A DNA stretch of 64,000 nt, from contig CAZURK010000048.1 of the NCBI GenBank assembly GCA_964623055.1, forward strand, positions 3,171 through 67,170. Reading direction: 5' to 3'. This DNA is from JADHUC01 sp964623055. Its GTDB lineage: Bacteria > Planctomycetota > Planctomycetia > Pirellulales > Pirellulaceae. The translations under genes and the position numbers were made by a program. The notes under the pieces were generated by a model that was not told the origin of the DNA, did no database searches, and saw only the letters and a program-made list of their open reading frames with translations. Below are positions 52,025-61,637 of the stretch, piece after piece. How positions within the stretch are numbered: the stretch's first letter is position 1; the number at the start of each line of letters is the position of its first letter.

Positions 52025-52527
52025 ATGAACGAAAAGACTGTCCATCTGATGCGCGGATTGCCGGCTTGCGGCAAGAGCTACACGGCCCGGGAACTGGCGG
52101 GCGATACCGGTGTCGTGCTGGAGACCGATCAGTATTTCTATGCCCACGTGGGGGAAGATCCCGCGCGCTATGATTTCAGCCAAGATTTGCTGCCCGAGGC
52201 TCGTCGCTGGAATTTTGAACGATTCCGGCGTGCGACCGAGGCAATGGATTGAATCCCGAGACACAGCAATTCGCACGATATGCTTTTGATCATGGGTACC
52301 ACGTTGAACTGAAAGAACCCGAATCCGAATGGTGGCAAGAGATTCGCGTGCTGTTGAAGTACAAGAGCGTGACAAAAGAGATTCTCTACCAGTGGGCTGA
52401 CCGCTTGGCGGAAATGAGCCGTTCGACACACCGCGTGCCGGTCGCTACGATTCGGCACTGGATGGACAAATGGCGGCACGGCTTGACCGTCGAGGACATT
52501 TTGCGGTATCAGCCGCCTCAAGAATGA
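52025..52527 (+). pseudogene. P-loop kinase-like gene with internal deletion and frameshift
   Basis: Two overlapping frames together look like one AAA/zeta-toxin-type small kinase. The first (52025-52252, 75 residues) holds the Walker A loop LMRGLPACGKSYTARELAG, an Asp-containing strand VVLETDQYFYAH and a helix, then stops at ATEAMD. The second (52249-52527, 92 residues, in another frame) begins LNPETQQFARYAFDHGYHVE and has the C-terminal helical lid (EILYQWADRLAEMSRSTHRV). The stretch that usually lies between, with the second active-site motif, is missing, so a deletion with frame change is likely. It follows the HzsA-like gene by 6 bases. It could also be a sequencing error, but the missing segment argues against that. 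Confidence 0.6.
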
Positions 52528-52600
52528 AAAGGAAATCACGCCCGTACGGGACCACTCAACGGAATTGCTGACGCAGGACAGATTGCCAAGAGCATCCACG

Positions 52601-54241
52601 TTACGGCACTACGTAGATCTCCAGCCAGATCGCTTTCTGGTCGCTGCCGGCGGCAAGGCGTACATCTACTTGGTTGTATCCGCGTCGCATCGTATCGCGC
52701 GGGGCCTCGAACTGCACCATGCGTTGCACCAGCTCTGCCACGTGAAACACACGGTGCGGATCGTGTGCGTAGGACTTGTGGGAATCCGGCTTGGGCACGT
52801 CTTCGATTGGCTTGCATTCGATGCCGTTCAGGCGGACGGCCAAGTCGGCCTCGGCTACGTCGGGGAGATTGTCCAAACCGACACGGACGATCACTCGCCC
52901 GCTGGTCGGCTTGGGGCCGGTGTATAGCCGGAAGTGGGCGAATTTGTCCTGCGTGAGGTTCACGGGCAGTTGTTTGGGATTGGGCAGGTTGGGTGCCGCC
53001 GGATCGTGGAAGGTGAGTACGTGCCGGCGCGGGCCTTCGACCGCGGCCTGCAGACGGCCAGAGATCTTGAGCAAGTCATCGTGCTCGTTCCATGCGACCG
53101 TGCTACCATCGGCCGCCTTCCGAGTACGACCGAAGTCCGAGGCGTTGAAATGATTGAACAGATAGACCAAGTCGGCTCCGCGGTCGAGCATGGCGGTGGT
53201 GAATCCGCGTTGAGTTTCCACATCGTCGGACATCAGCCTGCCACCCGGCGTGCCTTGCAGCCAAAGATCCGTACCGGCGGCCAGCAGAACCTTGTCGGCG
53301 GCGGGACCGATCAGCCTACGCCAGCGCTCGATGGGAATGTCTGTGTCGGAAGGTCGCCAAACGGAAGCCAGGATCAGAACGTCGACCCAGCCTTTGCGAG
53401 CCCAAGCCACACCGTCCATGCCCAGGCCTTGGGCAAACTCGGGAACCGCGGGAATGCGGGCGGCGATTTTGACCGGATGACCGCGCTCGGCCGTGGCCCG
53501 TTGAGCAAGCTGGTGAGCGCGCCTCATGAAGTCGTTCACGTGCTCACGTCCTTCTTGCTCCTGACCCGGTTTGAAGTGCGAGGGAAATCGCATCCAATCC
53601 AGTTCGATGCCGTCGCAGTCGTACCGCTCCATCAGTTCCCCGACCAAGGCGAGGTAGTGATCGCGCACTTGCTTGTGCGAAAAATCGTAACCGCTCCGCT
53701 CGGAACGTCGCAATTCGGGGCGCTGCTGCCAGAACTTGCTGGTTTTGGTAGCATCGTCGATGTAGTGCGTGTCGTTCATGCGCATCGACATCCAAGGCGA
53801 CACGCCACGCTCGCGGCAACGCGTCACGCACACCGCAAACGGATCAACTCCCTTCTTATGCACCAGCCAGTGTCCCCGCGGCCAGCCTGTGACGTTGGCG
53901 TCTGGATCATCGACATCCCAGTAAGTGTCCCAAGCCTCGCTAGGACACGCGGCCCGCATGTAACAAACGTTCAGAAACAGATACGGCACCTCGGCCTCGG
54001 CGTAGTAGTCGATCATCTTCCGATAGGCCTCGGTGATCTCCTCGGCCGAATGCGTACCGTCGATGCGGAACGGCGGTATCAGACAACCGACCACGCCATC
54101 GGCCGCTAGATTGACAATCGGGCCCCGTCTGGGCTCTGGATCGGCAGGCGGTGCAGCGGGGGCCTGTCGTGCAGTCGACGCGACAAATGCGATCACAACA
54201 GTCAGCAAAGCCGACAGACACATGCGGTATTCGGTCTTCAT
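52601..54241 (-). CDS. Secreted GH10-like (GHL10-type) TIM-barrel hydrolase
   Basis: A 546-residue protein with a signal peptide (CLSALLTVVIAFVASTAR). Residues about 40-400 look like a TIM barrel: AEVPYLFLNVCYMRAACPSE, the strand RGVSPWMSMRMNDTHYID, and the acidic strand CDGIELDWMRFPSHFKPG, which in GHL10-type proteins carries the presumed catalytic residues. GVDPFAVCVTRCRERGVSPW and WVDVLILASVWRP also fit. Residues about 430-546 form a C-terminal beta module (GRVIVRVGLDNLPDVAEADL, YNQVDVRLAAGSDQKAIW). The substrate is unknown, presumably a glycan. It and the ThuA gene are on the same strand 28 bases apart, so they may be co-transcribed. Confidence 0.65.
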   Translation of the reverse strand: MKTEYRMCLSALLTVVIAFVASTARQAPAAPPADPEPRRGPIVNLAADGVVGCLIPPFRIDGTHSAEEITEAYRKMIDYYAEAEVPYLFLNVCYMRAACPSEAWDTYWDVDDPDANVTGWPRGHWLVHKKGVDPFAVCVTRCRERGVSPWMSMRMNDTHYIDDATKTSKFWQQRPELRRSERSGYDFSHKQVRDHYLALVGELMERYDCDGIELDWMRFPSHFKPGQEQEGREHVNDFMRRAHQLAQRATAERGHPVKIAARIPAVPEFAQGLGMDGVAWARKGWVDVLILASVWRPSDTDIPIERWRRLIGPAADKVLLAAGTDLWLQGTPGGRLMSDDVETQRGFTTAMLDRGADLVYLFNHFNASDFGRTRKAADGSTVAWNEHDDLLKISGRLQAAVEGPRRHVLTFHDPAAPNLPNPKQLPVNLTQDKFAHFRLYTGPKPTSGRVIVRVGLDNLPDVAEADLAVRLNGIECKPIEDVPKPDSHKSYAHDPHRVFHVAELVQRMVQFEAPRDTMRRGYNQVDVRLAAGSDQKAIWLEIYVVP

Positions 54242-54269
54242 TGTCGTCCTCCCGTGTGCATCGGCGAGC

Positions 54270-55040
54270 CTAATCTCCGGAAAGGCGGCCGGCGACCCAG
54301 CGGATGCCTTGAGCCATCAGCCTTTGGAAACTCTCGTTCTTCCATGCCCTCGCGTCGTGACCGCTCTGGTAGCCTAAGACGCGGGCCTTGCCGTATTTGT
54401 GGACCCAAGCGATTTGCCTGTCGCTGCGCGGATGGTCGCCAGTGACCAGAATATGGATGCCGTCGCAGAAGGTTTGGGCGTTGTAGGGTTCGTCTTCGAC
54501 CACGAAGTCGGCCATGCCTTTTGTGATCGCGTGGTTCGGATCTTCAATGTGCATCTTGACCTTTCCGAAACCGGTCCCGCTTCGTGGGACCTGGACGCCG
54601 TTTCGCTCGCCGGGTGCCAGCCAGAACTTTCCGCCCGCGATCCTCTCGAACTCCGGCCAGCCCTGGCAGTTCGCCAGCGCGTGATGCCAGACCACGAGGC
54701 CGACGCCCTTGTCGAGCAGTTTGAGGAAGTTCTGTTTCTGCGCGTCGGTGATGCCGCTGGAGAGATTGTACATGACGATCACGTCGTACTTGAACTCGCT
54801 GATGTCGTCGAACACCGTGTACGGACCGCCTTTCCAGACCTCGGACGCGATGTCGTCGAAGCTGCTCCACAGTTCCTCAAATCCACGCTGGTCATACCCG
54901 TGACCACCAACCAAGATTACCACCTTGATCTTCTCGCCAGCCTTCGCATCTTTGTCACCCTCGGCAGCTCGGACGGCTACCGGTAGTAGCAAACTGACGA
55001 GCCCAGCCACCAGCACTTTGAATCTGATTCTGTCGATCAT
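54270..55040 (-). CDS. Secreted ThuA-domain protein
   Basis: A 256-residue protein with a signal peptide (FKVLVAGLVSLLLPVAVRA) and the ThuA (trehalose-utilisation-like) fold: KVVILVGGHGYDQRGFEELW, YDVIVMYNLSSGITDAQKQN, GLVVWHHALANCQGWPEFER and HIEDPNHAITKGMADFV. The family is related to class I glutamine amidotransferases but has a His instead of the catalytic Cys in this region, so the activity is unknown; roles in sugar utilisation have been suggested. Secreted planctomycete copies are common beside oxidoreductases. It lies directly upstream of the GH10-like gene on the same strand. Confidence 0.85.
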   Translation of the reverse strand: MIDRIRFKVLVAGLVSLLLPVAVRAAEGDKDAKAGEKIKVVILVGGHGYDQRGFEELWSSFDDIASEVWKGGPYTVFDDISEFKYDVIVMYNLSSGITDAQKQNFLKLLDKGVGLVVWHHALANCQGWPEFERIAGGKFWLAPGERNGVQVPRSGTGFGKVKMHIEDPNHAITKGMADFVVEDEPYNAQTFCDGIHILVTGDHPRSDRQIAWVHKYGKARVLGYQSGHDARAWKNESFQRLMAQGIRWVAGRLSGD

Positions 55041-55233
55041 GTTTCGTCTCCCTTCCTGCGAGTTTCATGTTGCGCGTCTCAACGAGGCGAACCGCGGCTT
55101 TCGCAATCTCCACATTCTCGCTGACCGATTCTCCACCCGCAATGCTTCGGGCGACGCGAAATCGTGGGAGATACGCTGGCTATCTGCTCTGCGGCGGCCA
55201 AACGTGTTATCATCTGACGAAGTAACAAGTGAC

Positions 55234-55282
55234 TGTGGGGCACGTCTCCGACGTGCCTGTCACGATGGAATCGTGCCCCACC
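55234..55282. repeat. 48-bp palindromic repeat, copy 2
   Basis: This sequence, opening TGTGGGGCACGTC and closing ATCGTGCCCCACC, is the reverse complement of the element at 27576-27623 with four mismatches in 48 aligned positions. It lies in the leader of the second beta-helix gene, 30 bases or so before its start. There is no transposase near either copy. Confidence 0.8.
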
Positions 55283-55313
55283 TTGGTCTACGCCGATCGT
55301 AAGGAGGATTCTC

Positions 55314-57413
55314 ATGTCGAGCATGTTCTTTCACATAGTGATGGCGGGCGCGATGATCGCCGCCACGGCTGCTTTCGGAGACGAGGTAACCTACTATGTC
55401 GCCACGGACGGCGACGATGCATGGTCCGGAACGTTGAAGGCGCCGAATGCCACGAAAGACGACGGGCCGTTTGCGACTTTGGCCCGCGCGCGAGATGCTA
55501 TCCGACAGTTGAAGAAGGAGAAGGATCTTCCGAAGGAAGGTGCCAAGGTCGTTGTGCGCGGTGGCACGTACAGTGTCGACCAGCCGCTCGAGTTCGCGGC
55601 AGAGGACTCCGGAACGAAGATCGCGCGGCTCTCGTACGAGGCCGCGCACGGCGAGACGGTGCGGCTGCTCGGCGGGAAAGTGGTCTCGAACTGGAAACGC
55701 GTGGCAGACTCGGACGTGCTGAACACGTTGGACGAGTCGGCACGGGGCAACGTGATGATGGCCGATCTGAAGGCGCTGGGTATCACCGATTTCGGCTCGC
55801 CGTCAGGCGGGGGCATCGAACTGTTCTTCAACGGCGATCCCATGACCGTGTCGCGCTGGCCCAACGAGGGCTTCGTGCCAGTGGTCAACGTGCTTGGCAA
55901 AACGGAGCGCAACGTCCGCGGCACCAAGGGGTGCGCCGAGGGGATCTTCGAGTACGAAGGCGATCGGCCTAAGCGATGGCGCACCGAGAAAGATGCGTGG
56001 GTCCACGGATATTGGTTCTGGGATTGGTCCGAACAGCGTCACAAGATCAAGACCATCGACACCGAAAATCGTAGCATCGAGGTCCAACCGCCGTACCACG
56101 GCTACGGCTATCGCAAGGGGCAGTGGTTTTACGCCTTCAATATGCTATCGGAGATTGACCAGCCCGGCGAATGGTACGTAGATCGTGAGAACGGTGTCCT
56201 TTACTTCTGGCCGCCCTCGCCGGTCAAGGATGGCGAGGCGATCGTGTCGGTACTGCCGACCATGGCGACAATGAAAGACGTGTCGCACGTTACGTTACTT
56301 GGGTTCACGATCGAAGGCGTGCGCGGCACGGCGATCAGTATGTCGGGCGGGGCGGAGAACCGTATCGTCGGTTGCACGATTCGCAACGTGGGCGGCTGGG
56401 CGGTTAAGGTGTCCGGTGGCAACGGGCATGGCGTTGTCGGCTGCGACATGTTTCGGATGGGCGGCGGCGGGATTTCACTCAGTGGTGGGAATCGGACGAC
56501 GCTCACCCCGGCCGGGCATTTTGCCGAAAACAACCACATACACCACTATGCCCGCGTAAAACGCGTCTACCAGCCGGGCATTACGTTGCAGGGAGTCGGC
56601 AATCGAGCCGCGCACAACCTGATTCACAATGCGCCGCACATGGGCATGGGTTTTGGCGGCAACGATCACGTGATTGAGTTCAACGAGATGCACAGCGTGT
56701 GTTACGAATCGAACGACGCGGGAGCCATCTACACAGGCCGCAACTGGACCATGCGCGGCACGATCATCCGGCACAACTACCTGCACCACATCAACGGCTT
56801 TCGTGGACGAGGTTGTGTGGGCGTCTATCTGGACGACATGTTCTGCGGCACGGAAATCTCCGGCAATCTGTTCTATCGGGTGACACGAGCGGCGTTTATC
56901 GGCGGTGGGCGAGATTGCGTGGTGAAGAACAACCTGTTCGTCGACTGCAATCCATCACTGCACATCGATGCCCGCGCCCTTGGATGGGCCCACGGTCATG
57001 CGGACATGTGGATCAAGGAGGGGCGCGAAAAGGGAACGCTGTCGGGAATCCGCTACAAGGAGCCACCGTACAGCGAACGCTATCCGAAACTGGTGAACAT
57101 CCTGGACGAGGAACCAGCCGCGCCCAAGGGTAACCGGGTATTCTGCAACGTATCATTCGGCGGCAAATGGGACGGCGTCCACGGCAGCGCTCGGAAGTAC
57201 CAGGCCATCGAAAACAACCACGTGGACGTGGACCCGCACCTTGCCACACCGGATCGAATCGGCCAAGGCAAGCAACCCCGCGCGGTCGACTTCGCACTCA
57301 AGCCGAACTCACCGACCTGGGCAATCGGTTTCAAGAAACTGCCACTCGATCGGATCGGCATCTACGAGGACGATGATCGTGCAAGCTGGCCGGTCACTCA
57401 CAAAGTCCGCTGA
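55314..57413 (+). CDS. Secreted right-handed parallel beta-helix protein 2
   Basis: A 699-residue protein from ATG 55314 with AAGGAGG 6 bases upstream. It has a signal peptide (FFHIVMAGAMIAATAAFG), an entry region (VTYYVATDGDDAWSGTLKAP, then DGPFATLARARDAIRQLKK), an aromatic insert, and from about residue 340 a Gly/Asn-rich right-handed beta-helix (NRIVGCTIRNVGGWAVKVSG, NRAAHNLIHNAPHMGMGFGG, GTIIRHNYLHHINGFRGRG). It is related to the protein at 12776-14818 over its full length, sharing the HDN/HNY-H turns and the ERYPKL-like block, though clearly diverged. Probably a polysaccharide lyase, epimerase or glycan-binding protein; the exact role is not readable. Confidence 0.8.
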   Translation: MSSMFFHIVMAGAMIAATAAFGDEVTYYVATDGDDAWSGTLKAPNATKDDGPFATLARARDAIRQLKKEKDLPKEGAKVVVRGGTYSVDQPLEFAAEDSGTKIARLSYEAAHGETVRLLGGKVVSNWKRVADSDVLNTLDESARGNVMMADLKALGITDFGSPSGGGIELFFNGDPMTVSRWPNEGFVPVVNVLGKTERNVRGTKGCAEGIFEYEGDRPKRWRTEKDAWVHGYWFWDWSEQRHKIKTIDTENRSIEVQPPYHGYGYRKGQWFYAFNMLSEIDQPGEWYVDRENGVLYFWPPSPVKDGEAIVSVLPTMATMKDVSHVTLLGFTIEGVRGTAISMSGGAENRIVGCTIRNVGGWAVKVSGGNGHGVVGCDMFRMGGGGISLSGGNRTTLTPAGHFAENNHIHHYARVKRVYQPGITLQGVGNRAAHNLIHNAPHMGMGFGGNDHVIEFNEMHSVCYESNDAGAIYTGRNWTMRGTIIRHNYLHHINGFRGRGCVGVYLDDMFCGTEISGNLFYRVTRAAFIGGGRDCVVKNNLFVDCNPSLHIDARALGWAHGHADMWIKEGREKGTLSGIRYKEPPYSERYPKLVNILDEEPAAPKGNRVFCNVSFGGKWDGVHGSARKYQAIENNHVDVDPHLATPDRIGQGKQPRAVDFALKPNSPTWAIGFKKLPLDRIGIYEDDDRASWPVTHKVR

Positions 57414-57427
57414 CCCGGTTTATCCAC

Positions 57428-57567
57428 GTAGGCCGGATCAAGGTCGCACAACGAATTGCCGGAACAGCGCAAACGCAATCGAGGCTGCTTGACAAGTCGT
57501 GCACGGAGGAATCAAGGAAAAGCGACCGCAGCTCCGGCACGAATGGCGTTTGCTCGGTCCGGCCTAC
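57428..57567. repeat. MITE-like element, copy B
   Basis: A 140-base block bounded by GTAGGCCGGATC and GGTCCGGCCTAC, sharing with 33077-33213 the ordered words GCCGGAAC-GCGCAAAC, CTTGACAA and TTTGCTCGGTCCGGCCTAC, with about the same spacing. Like copy A it lies between two convergent genes, where it may serve as a two-way terminator. Confidence 0.65.
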
Positions 57568-57585
57568 AATCTCTGCGAGGAACGA

Positions 57586-59706
57586 TTAGCGACGCGTCAA
57601 CACCAACCGGTTTCCCCAGCCTTTTCTGCCGACAGCGAATCCGTGGATTGTGACGAGCCCGTTCTCGTCAGTCGCCACGTCACCTTCGGCGATCTTGTGC
57701 ATGGCGTTTGGGTCAGAGCAGTCGAGGTTCTCCCAGTGGACTAGTTCCCCTGCACGAGGTCGGAACCGCTGACAGCGGCGGGGCGTTACGTCCACCGTGG
57801 CCGTGCTTCCGGTGAATTCGGATAAAGGATTGTCGCGAAGCCTCAGACAAATTGCCCATTGGTTTTCTTCGTCCACAATATCGTCCTCGGTTCGATCCGA
57901 GTCGAAATTCTGATTCTTGCTCGACCAGGCAAAGTGACCGTTGCGGGTTCCACGCGGTGATCCGTCGCACACCAGAAACGCCATTTTCTTCTTCTGCGAC
58001 TCTTCACGAACCTCGTCTGCGTTTGGCTCGCGCCCGAGTCGCTTTTTCAACTGGCTCTGCCACCAAGACGATAACGGTGGCAGATACTCGTTGAGATTAC
58101 CTTCCTCGATGATTAGTTGTGTCTGTGTGTTACTCTTGATGCAAAACCATTTTCGAGTTTGCACACTGGGGCCAAGGACGAGCGACATTCCAGCGAGGTC
58201 GCGTGTGAACTGCGGCTCTTCCACCACAAGCGTCTTGTCATCAAGACTCTTCGCCTTGCCAATGATCCGAAAACCGCTATCGAGCGGAGTATTGCTCGAC
58301 GCGTTCGATAGGGCCGGGAGTGATTCGTCGCTGCGCATCAACTTGAAGTCCATTGGGCTGCGTGAGGAAAGGGCCGAAGCGTGGCCCACCATGTCCCAGC
58401 CGGCGGAATACGGATGCTTGCCGCGTTCGAGGCCAGCCCAGTAGCCCGGGACGCTCCAGAACGTGATTACTGTGTCTAGGATGCCGTGGGCCACGTCATG
58501 GTACGGCGTGTCAATTTCCGGATGATCGCCTAGCCACTTCGGCATATCCAGCACATCGTAGACGGACCGTCCTTCGTTGGTCGGATCGTTGCGTTCCAGC
58601 GGTCCAACCTTCTGGCGGATGTTTGGATACCAATTGTTGTGCTCGCGCGATAGCGCCCAGTTCGTAATGCCTTTGCTTCCCCACGAGCCGGCAAACACTT
58701 CGCCGTGCCGGACACCGAAGACGTTGGCTCCGCTGCCACCCATCGAGCCGCCCAATACGCATACCTGCATTGGATCGACACGGAATGGGAAATTCGGCGG
58801 ATCTTCCTTGAGCCAGGCGATCGCTTGCAGCACACGTTGTTCGGTGAAATTAACGACTCGTCCTTCGACCGGGTACCGCTCATACCGTCCACCTTCGGTC
58901 TGTGGTAACGAGTCGCTGTAGCCGTACCACCATGTGAGATGATAGTCCAGAAGGCGCAGGTCGATACCTTCGCGATTCGGATAGCAGTAGGCGATCTCCC
59001 AGTCCTTCCATGCCGTGTACGCGTGCAAACGCACGCTCAACGGACGACGCCGGCTGCCGTCCGCACTGTCCGGCGCCCGGACATGCAAGACGTGAGCGTA
59101 GCCTTCCCAGTTGTCATCAATCTTGTCGGGATTCCATGTCTCGAAGTCAGCGAAGAACAGATACGCAAAGAAACGTGCGTCGTACTTCTGCAAGCGAATG
59201 GCGCCGGGCGTTTCGACGGATTCGACAATCGGCTCGGCAAGGCTATTTGACCTCGGCGCAATTTTCATCTTCTCCTCGCCATCGACTTCCATCGTCACCG
59301 CGTAGTACGAGCGTGCCGGTCGTTTGACTGTCCGCACGAAGACACCCGTCCCCTCGGGCAGGATCTTGTCGGCACGGTCGTCGTCCTCAATCTGAATGCC
59401 TTCGCTCCAGTCGTAGCTTTCCAGCAGCGTTCGCAACCTGTCCGGGGCGTCTTTCAGAAAGCGGTACTCGCGCGAACCCTCAGGAATCTTGGCGATCAAC
59501 GTGGCCTCATCGAGATTGTCATCCGTGATCGGTTTCGTAGAGGTGTAGATGCTGTACCATTCTCCGCTGACCGAATCATCCTCCCGCCAGGTCAAAAACG
59601 TCTGCCCCTCACGATAGAACGCCGCCAAGTCGTCGACACCGGACACGTCTGTCGGCATCAAGAGGCAAACGAATAACATGGCAATCGTTACCGAATCCCG
59701 ATTCAT
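57586..59706 (-). CDS. Secreted esterase-like alpha/beta-hydrolase with N-terminal beta domain
   Basis: A 706-residue protein. ATG 59706 starts a signal peptide (SVTIAMLFVCLLMPTDVSG); the longer frame overlaps the PfpI gene. Residues about 25-130 look like fibronectin-type or similar beta modules (GQTFLTWREDDSVSGEWYSI, GTGVFVRTVKRPARSYYAVT). An alpha/beta-hydrolase core follows, with the nucleophile elbow PMQVCVLGGSMGGSGANVFG (GxSxG, Ser near residue 322), preceded by QRVLQAIAWLKEDP. A helical region and a beta-rich C-terminal part with a final NAMHKIAEGDVATDENG segment complete it. It is probably a carbohydrate or aryl esterase. It is transcribed 12 bases after PfpI, so the two are co-transcribed. 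Confidence 0.75.
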   Translation of the reverse strand: MNRDSVTIAMLFVCLLMPTDVSGVDDLAAFYREGQTFLTWREDDSVSGEWYSIYTSTKPITDDNLDEATLIAKIPEGSREYRFLKDAPDRLRTLLESYDWSEGIQIEDDDRADKILPEGTGVFVRTVKRPARSYYAVTMEVDGEEKMKIAPRSNSLAEPIVESVETPGAIRLQKYDARFFAYLFFADFETWNPDKIDDNWEGYAHVLHVRAPDSADGSRRRPLSVRLHAYTAWKDWEIAYCYPNREGIDLRLLDYHLTWWYGYSDSLPQTEGGRYERYPVEGRVVNFTEQRVLQAIAWLKEDPPNFPFRVDPMQVCVLGGSMGGSGANVFGVRHGEVFAGSWGSKGITNWALSREHNNWYPNIRQKVGPLERNDPTNEGRSVYDVLDMPKWLGDHPEIDTPYHDVAHGILDTVITFWSVPGYWAGLERGKHPYSAGWDMVGHASALSSRSPMDFKLMRSDESLPALSNASSNTPLDSGFRIIGKAKSLDDKTLVVEEPQFTRDLAGMSLVLGPSVQTRKWFCIKSNTQTQLIIEEGNLNEYLPPLSSWWQSQLKKRLGREPNADEVREESQKKKMAFLVCDGSPRGTRNGHFAWSSKNQNFDSDRTEDDIVDEENQWAICLRLRDNPLSEFTGSTATVDVTPRRCQRFRPRAGELVHWENLDCSDPNAMHKIAEGDVATDENGLVTIHGFAVGRKGWGNRLVLTRR

Positions 59707-59717
59707 AGCATCGACTC

Positions 59718-60422
59718 CTATCTGTTTGTCGCCTGAGCTTGGCGGGACCGCTCTCGCTGCCTTTCCAGTAGCGCGGGTATCAAGAGACGAAAATGATCGG
59801 GCAGGTTGCCGAAGTAGACCGCTGTGATCAGGTTGCCGTCGCGGACCGCCCGCTCTTTCACGACGATCCCTCCGGCGTTGGTCACATCTACGGCCATGTC
59901 GCCCGGGCAGCAGAGCTTGCGGCCTCGCACAACGTCGGCGGAGACCAGGATCCAAGGGGCGTGACAAATGGCTGCCACCAACGTGCCGTCGTCCATGGCC
60001 TTGCGAACCAATTCGAGCGTCGGCCGGTGTGCGCGAAGCCGCATTGGCGACCACAATCCGCCGGGCAGGTAAATCAGATCGAATTCCTTATCGGAGATCT
60101 CTTTCACCGTATGGTTCACCGTCGCAAGTAGTCCGTCTTTGCCGTGTCGGCCTTCGCCATGTACGACCCCCTTTTCCGGACCTGCAACCGTCACCTCCGC
60201 GCCTTCTTCCTTGAAGCGATAGTATGGAAACCAGAACTCGTGCTCATGGTACCCTTCGGCGATGATGATCGCCACACGAAGGCCCTTCAGCCGCATGGTC
60301 TCTTGGCCACCGTCTTTGTTCTTGTCCCCCTGCGCTTGAACAGGACCGACAAACATCGCCAAGCAACACCCGATCCAAAGCAACATCGTGAATCCCAACG
60401 TCAGTCTGTTCTTCGTCTGCAT
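59718..60422 (-). CDS. Secreted DJ-1/PfpI-family protein
   Basis: A 234-residue protein with a signal peptide (FTMLLWIGCCLAMFVGPVQA). The DJ-1/PfpI fold is clear: LRVAIIIAEGYHEHEFWFPY with the conserved Glu, FDLIYLPGGLWSPMRLRAHR, and the nucleophile elbow TLVAAICHAPWILVSADVV with Cys near residue 152 next to His. Family members are peptidases, glyoxalase-type or chaperone-like proteins; a secreted version has no known role. It lies immediately upstream of the esterase gene on the same strand (12-base gap), which suggests a shared function, perhaps protection or processing. Confidence 0.85.
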   Translation of the reverse strand: MQTKNRLTLGFTMLLWIGCCLAMFVGPVQAQGDKNKDGGQETMRLKGLRVAIIIAEGYHEHEFWFPYYRFKEEGAEVTVAGPEKGVVHGEGRHGKDGLLATVNHTVKEISDKEFDLIYLPGGLWSPMRLRAHRPTLELVRKAMDDGTLVAAICHAPWILVSADVVRGRKLCCPGDMAVDVTNAGGIVVKERAVRDGNLITAVYFGNLPDHFRLLIPALLERQRERSRQAQATNR

Positions 60423-60557
60423 TGTGTGGTCTCCTCAATCATCCCAGCCTAGCCTTGATCACACCATTCGTTGCAGCTTCAGCTTATCGGGCTCTTCGAC
60501 GGTTCTCAACATGTTGGAACTCGGGGATAATTTATCGGGAAGGGCCGACTCGATTCG

Positions 60558-60677
60558 GGTGCGGACTACCGCCACGGTCGATTCCTCGTTTAACCGCAGG
60601 CCCATCGGGCCGCGCGTCCGCCAAACGCGCAGGCCGATGGCCTTGCGGTTAAGCGAACGAATGGCCATTCCGCACCG
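60558..60677. repeat. Long imperfect palindrome in an otherwise empty gap
   Basis: About 120 bases form a long imperfect stem: TTTAACCGCAGGCCCATCGG on one side and the matching TTGCGGTTAA on the other, with outer GTGCGGA and TCCGCAC words. It fills much of the 312-base gap between the PfpI gene and the truncated esterase; no gene was seen there, and the promoters of both divergent genes should be in it. Confidence 0.55.
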
Positions 60678-60734
60678 TTAGCGTTGTACTTGCACTCGTG
60701 ACGTCAATGCCAAGAGACTTTTTTCGAGGGAATC

Positions 60735-61637
60735 ATGCACTTACCGGCCAGCCGAAACGTGGCAGGAACGCCCGCCATTGGGCTCCGGCGGATTATCATT
60801 TTGATCGTTACATCGGCGTGTCTTGGGTTGACCCAGCCACGTGCTTGGGCGCAGCCACCGCGCGTTCTGCCAATTGGCGAAGTCCCCGCGGATACACGGC
60901 TTGGGCCGCTCAGGGGAGAGCGAGGCGATTTCTGTTTCGTCCCAGCCGACTCGCCCGAAGACTGCAAAAAGCGGGCTGATCGCGTCCGGCAGATCATGCG
61001 CGTCGCGCTCGGGCTCTGGCCAATGCCGACCTCCACACCGCTGAATCCTGTCATTCACGGAAAGAACGACTGCGGCGACTACACAATCGAGAAGGTGTAC
61101 TTCGAAAGCATCCCCGGCTTCTACGTCACCGGCAATCTCTACCGGCCCAAAGGGAAGACGGGAAAGCGACCGGGAGTGCTCAGTCCCCATGGGCACTTCC
61201 CGGGAGGACGTTTCATCGACATAGGACCCGATGCGGTCCGCCGGCAAATCGTCCGAGGGGCCGAACGGTTCGAGGATGGTGGACGCAGCTTCATGCAGTC
61301 GCGTTGTGTTCAGCTCGCACGCATGGGATGCGTGGTGTTCCACTATGACATGATCGGCTACGGCGACAGCGTGCAGATCCCGCTGGAAGTCGCTCATCGG
61401 TTTTCACGGCTGCGGGTGAAGTTCAAAGAACCGCCAGCCCGCGGGTTGTACAGCGCCTCGGCCGAACTCCGCCTGCAAAACCCGATGGGGCTCTCGACCT
61501 ACAATTCCATGCGCGCGCTCGACTTCCTGACCGCGTCGCCGTCCTCTCGCCAGATACGCCATGCGCGTTGCGGGCCAATCCCCGTCCCGAAACACGAAAT
61601 GGCCCAATTTCCGCGCGGCGCGGCTTCCGGTATGTGA
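60735..61637 (+). pseudogene. Truncated acetyl-xylan-esterase-like gene, 3' half replaced
   Basis: The frame encodes a signal peptide (RRIIILIVTSACLGLTQPRA) and the N-terminal half of a two-part alpha/beta-hydrolase of the acetyl-xylan-esterase type: DYTIEKVYFESIPGFYVTGN, GVLSPHGHFPGGR, and CVVFHYDMIGYGDSVQIPLE (approaching the oxyanion region). It ends about MRALDFLTASPSS, where homologues continue into the nucleophile Ser motif. The last 30 or so residues (SRQIRHARCGPIP onward) do not look like that family. They are read antisense to a second gene fragment (61499-61804), so the coding sequence is broken at a junction near 61540. The protein lacks its catalytic Ser. Confidence 0.65.

Noticed and set aside
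52934..54109. Plus-strand frame of 391 codons
   Set aside because: Antisense shadow of the GH10-like gene.
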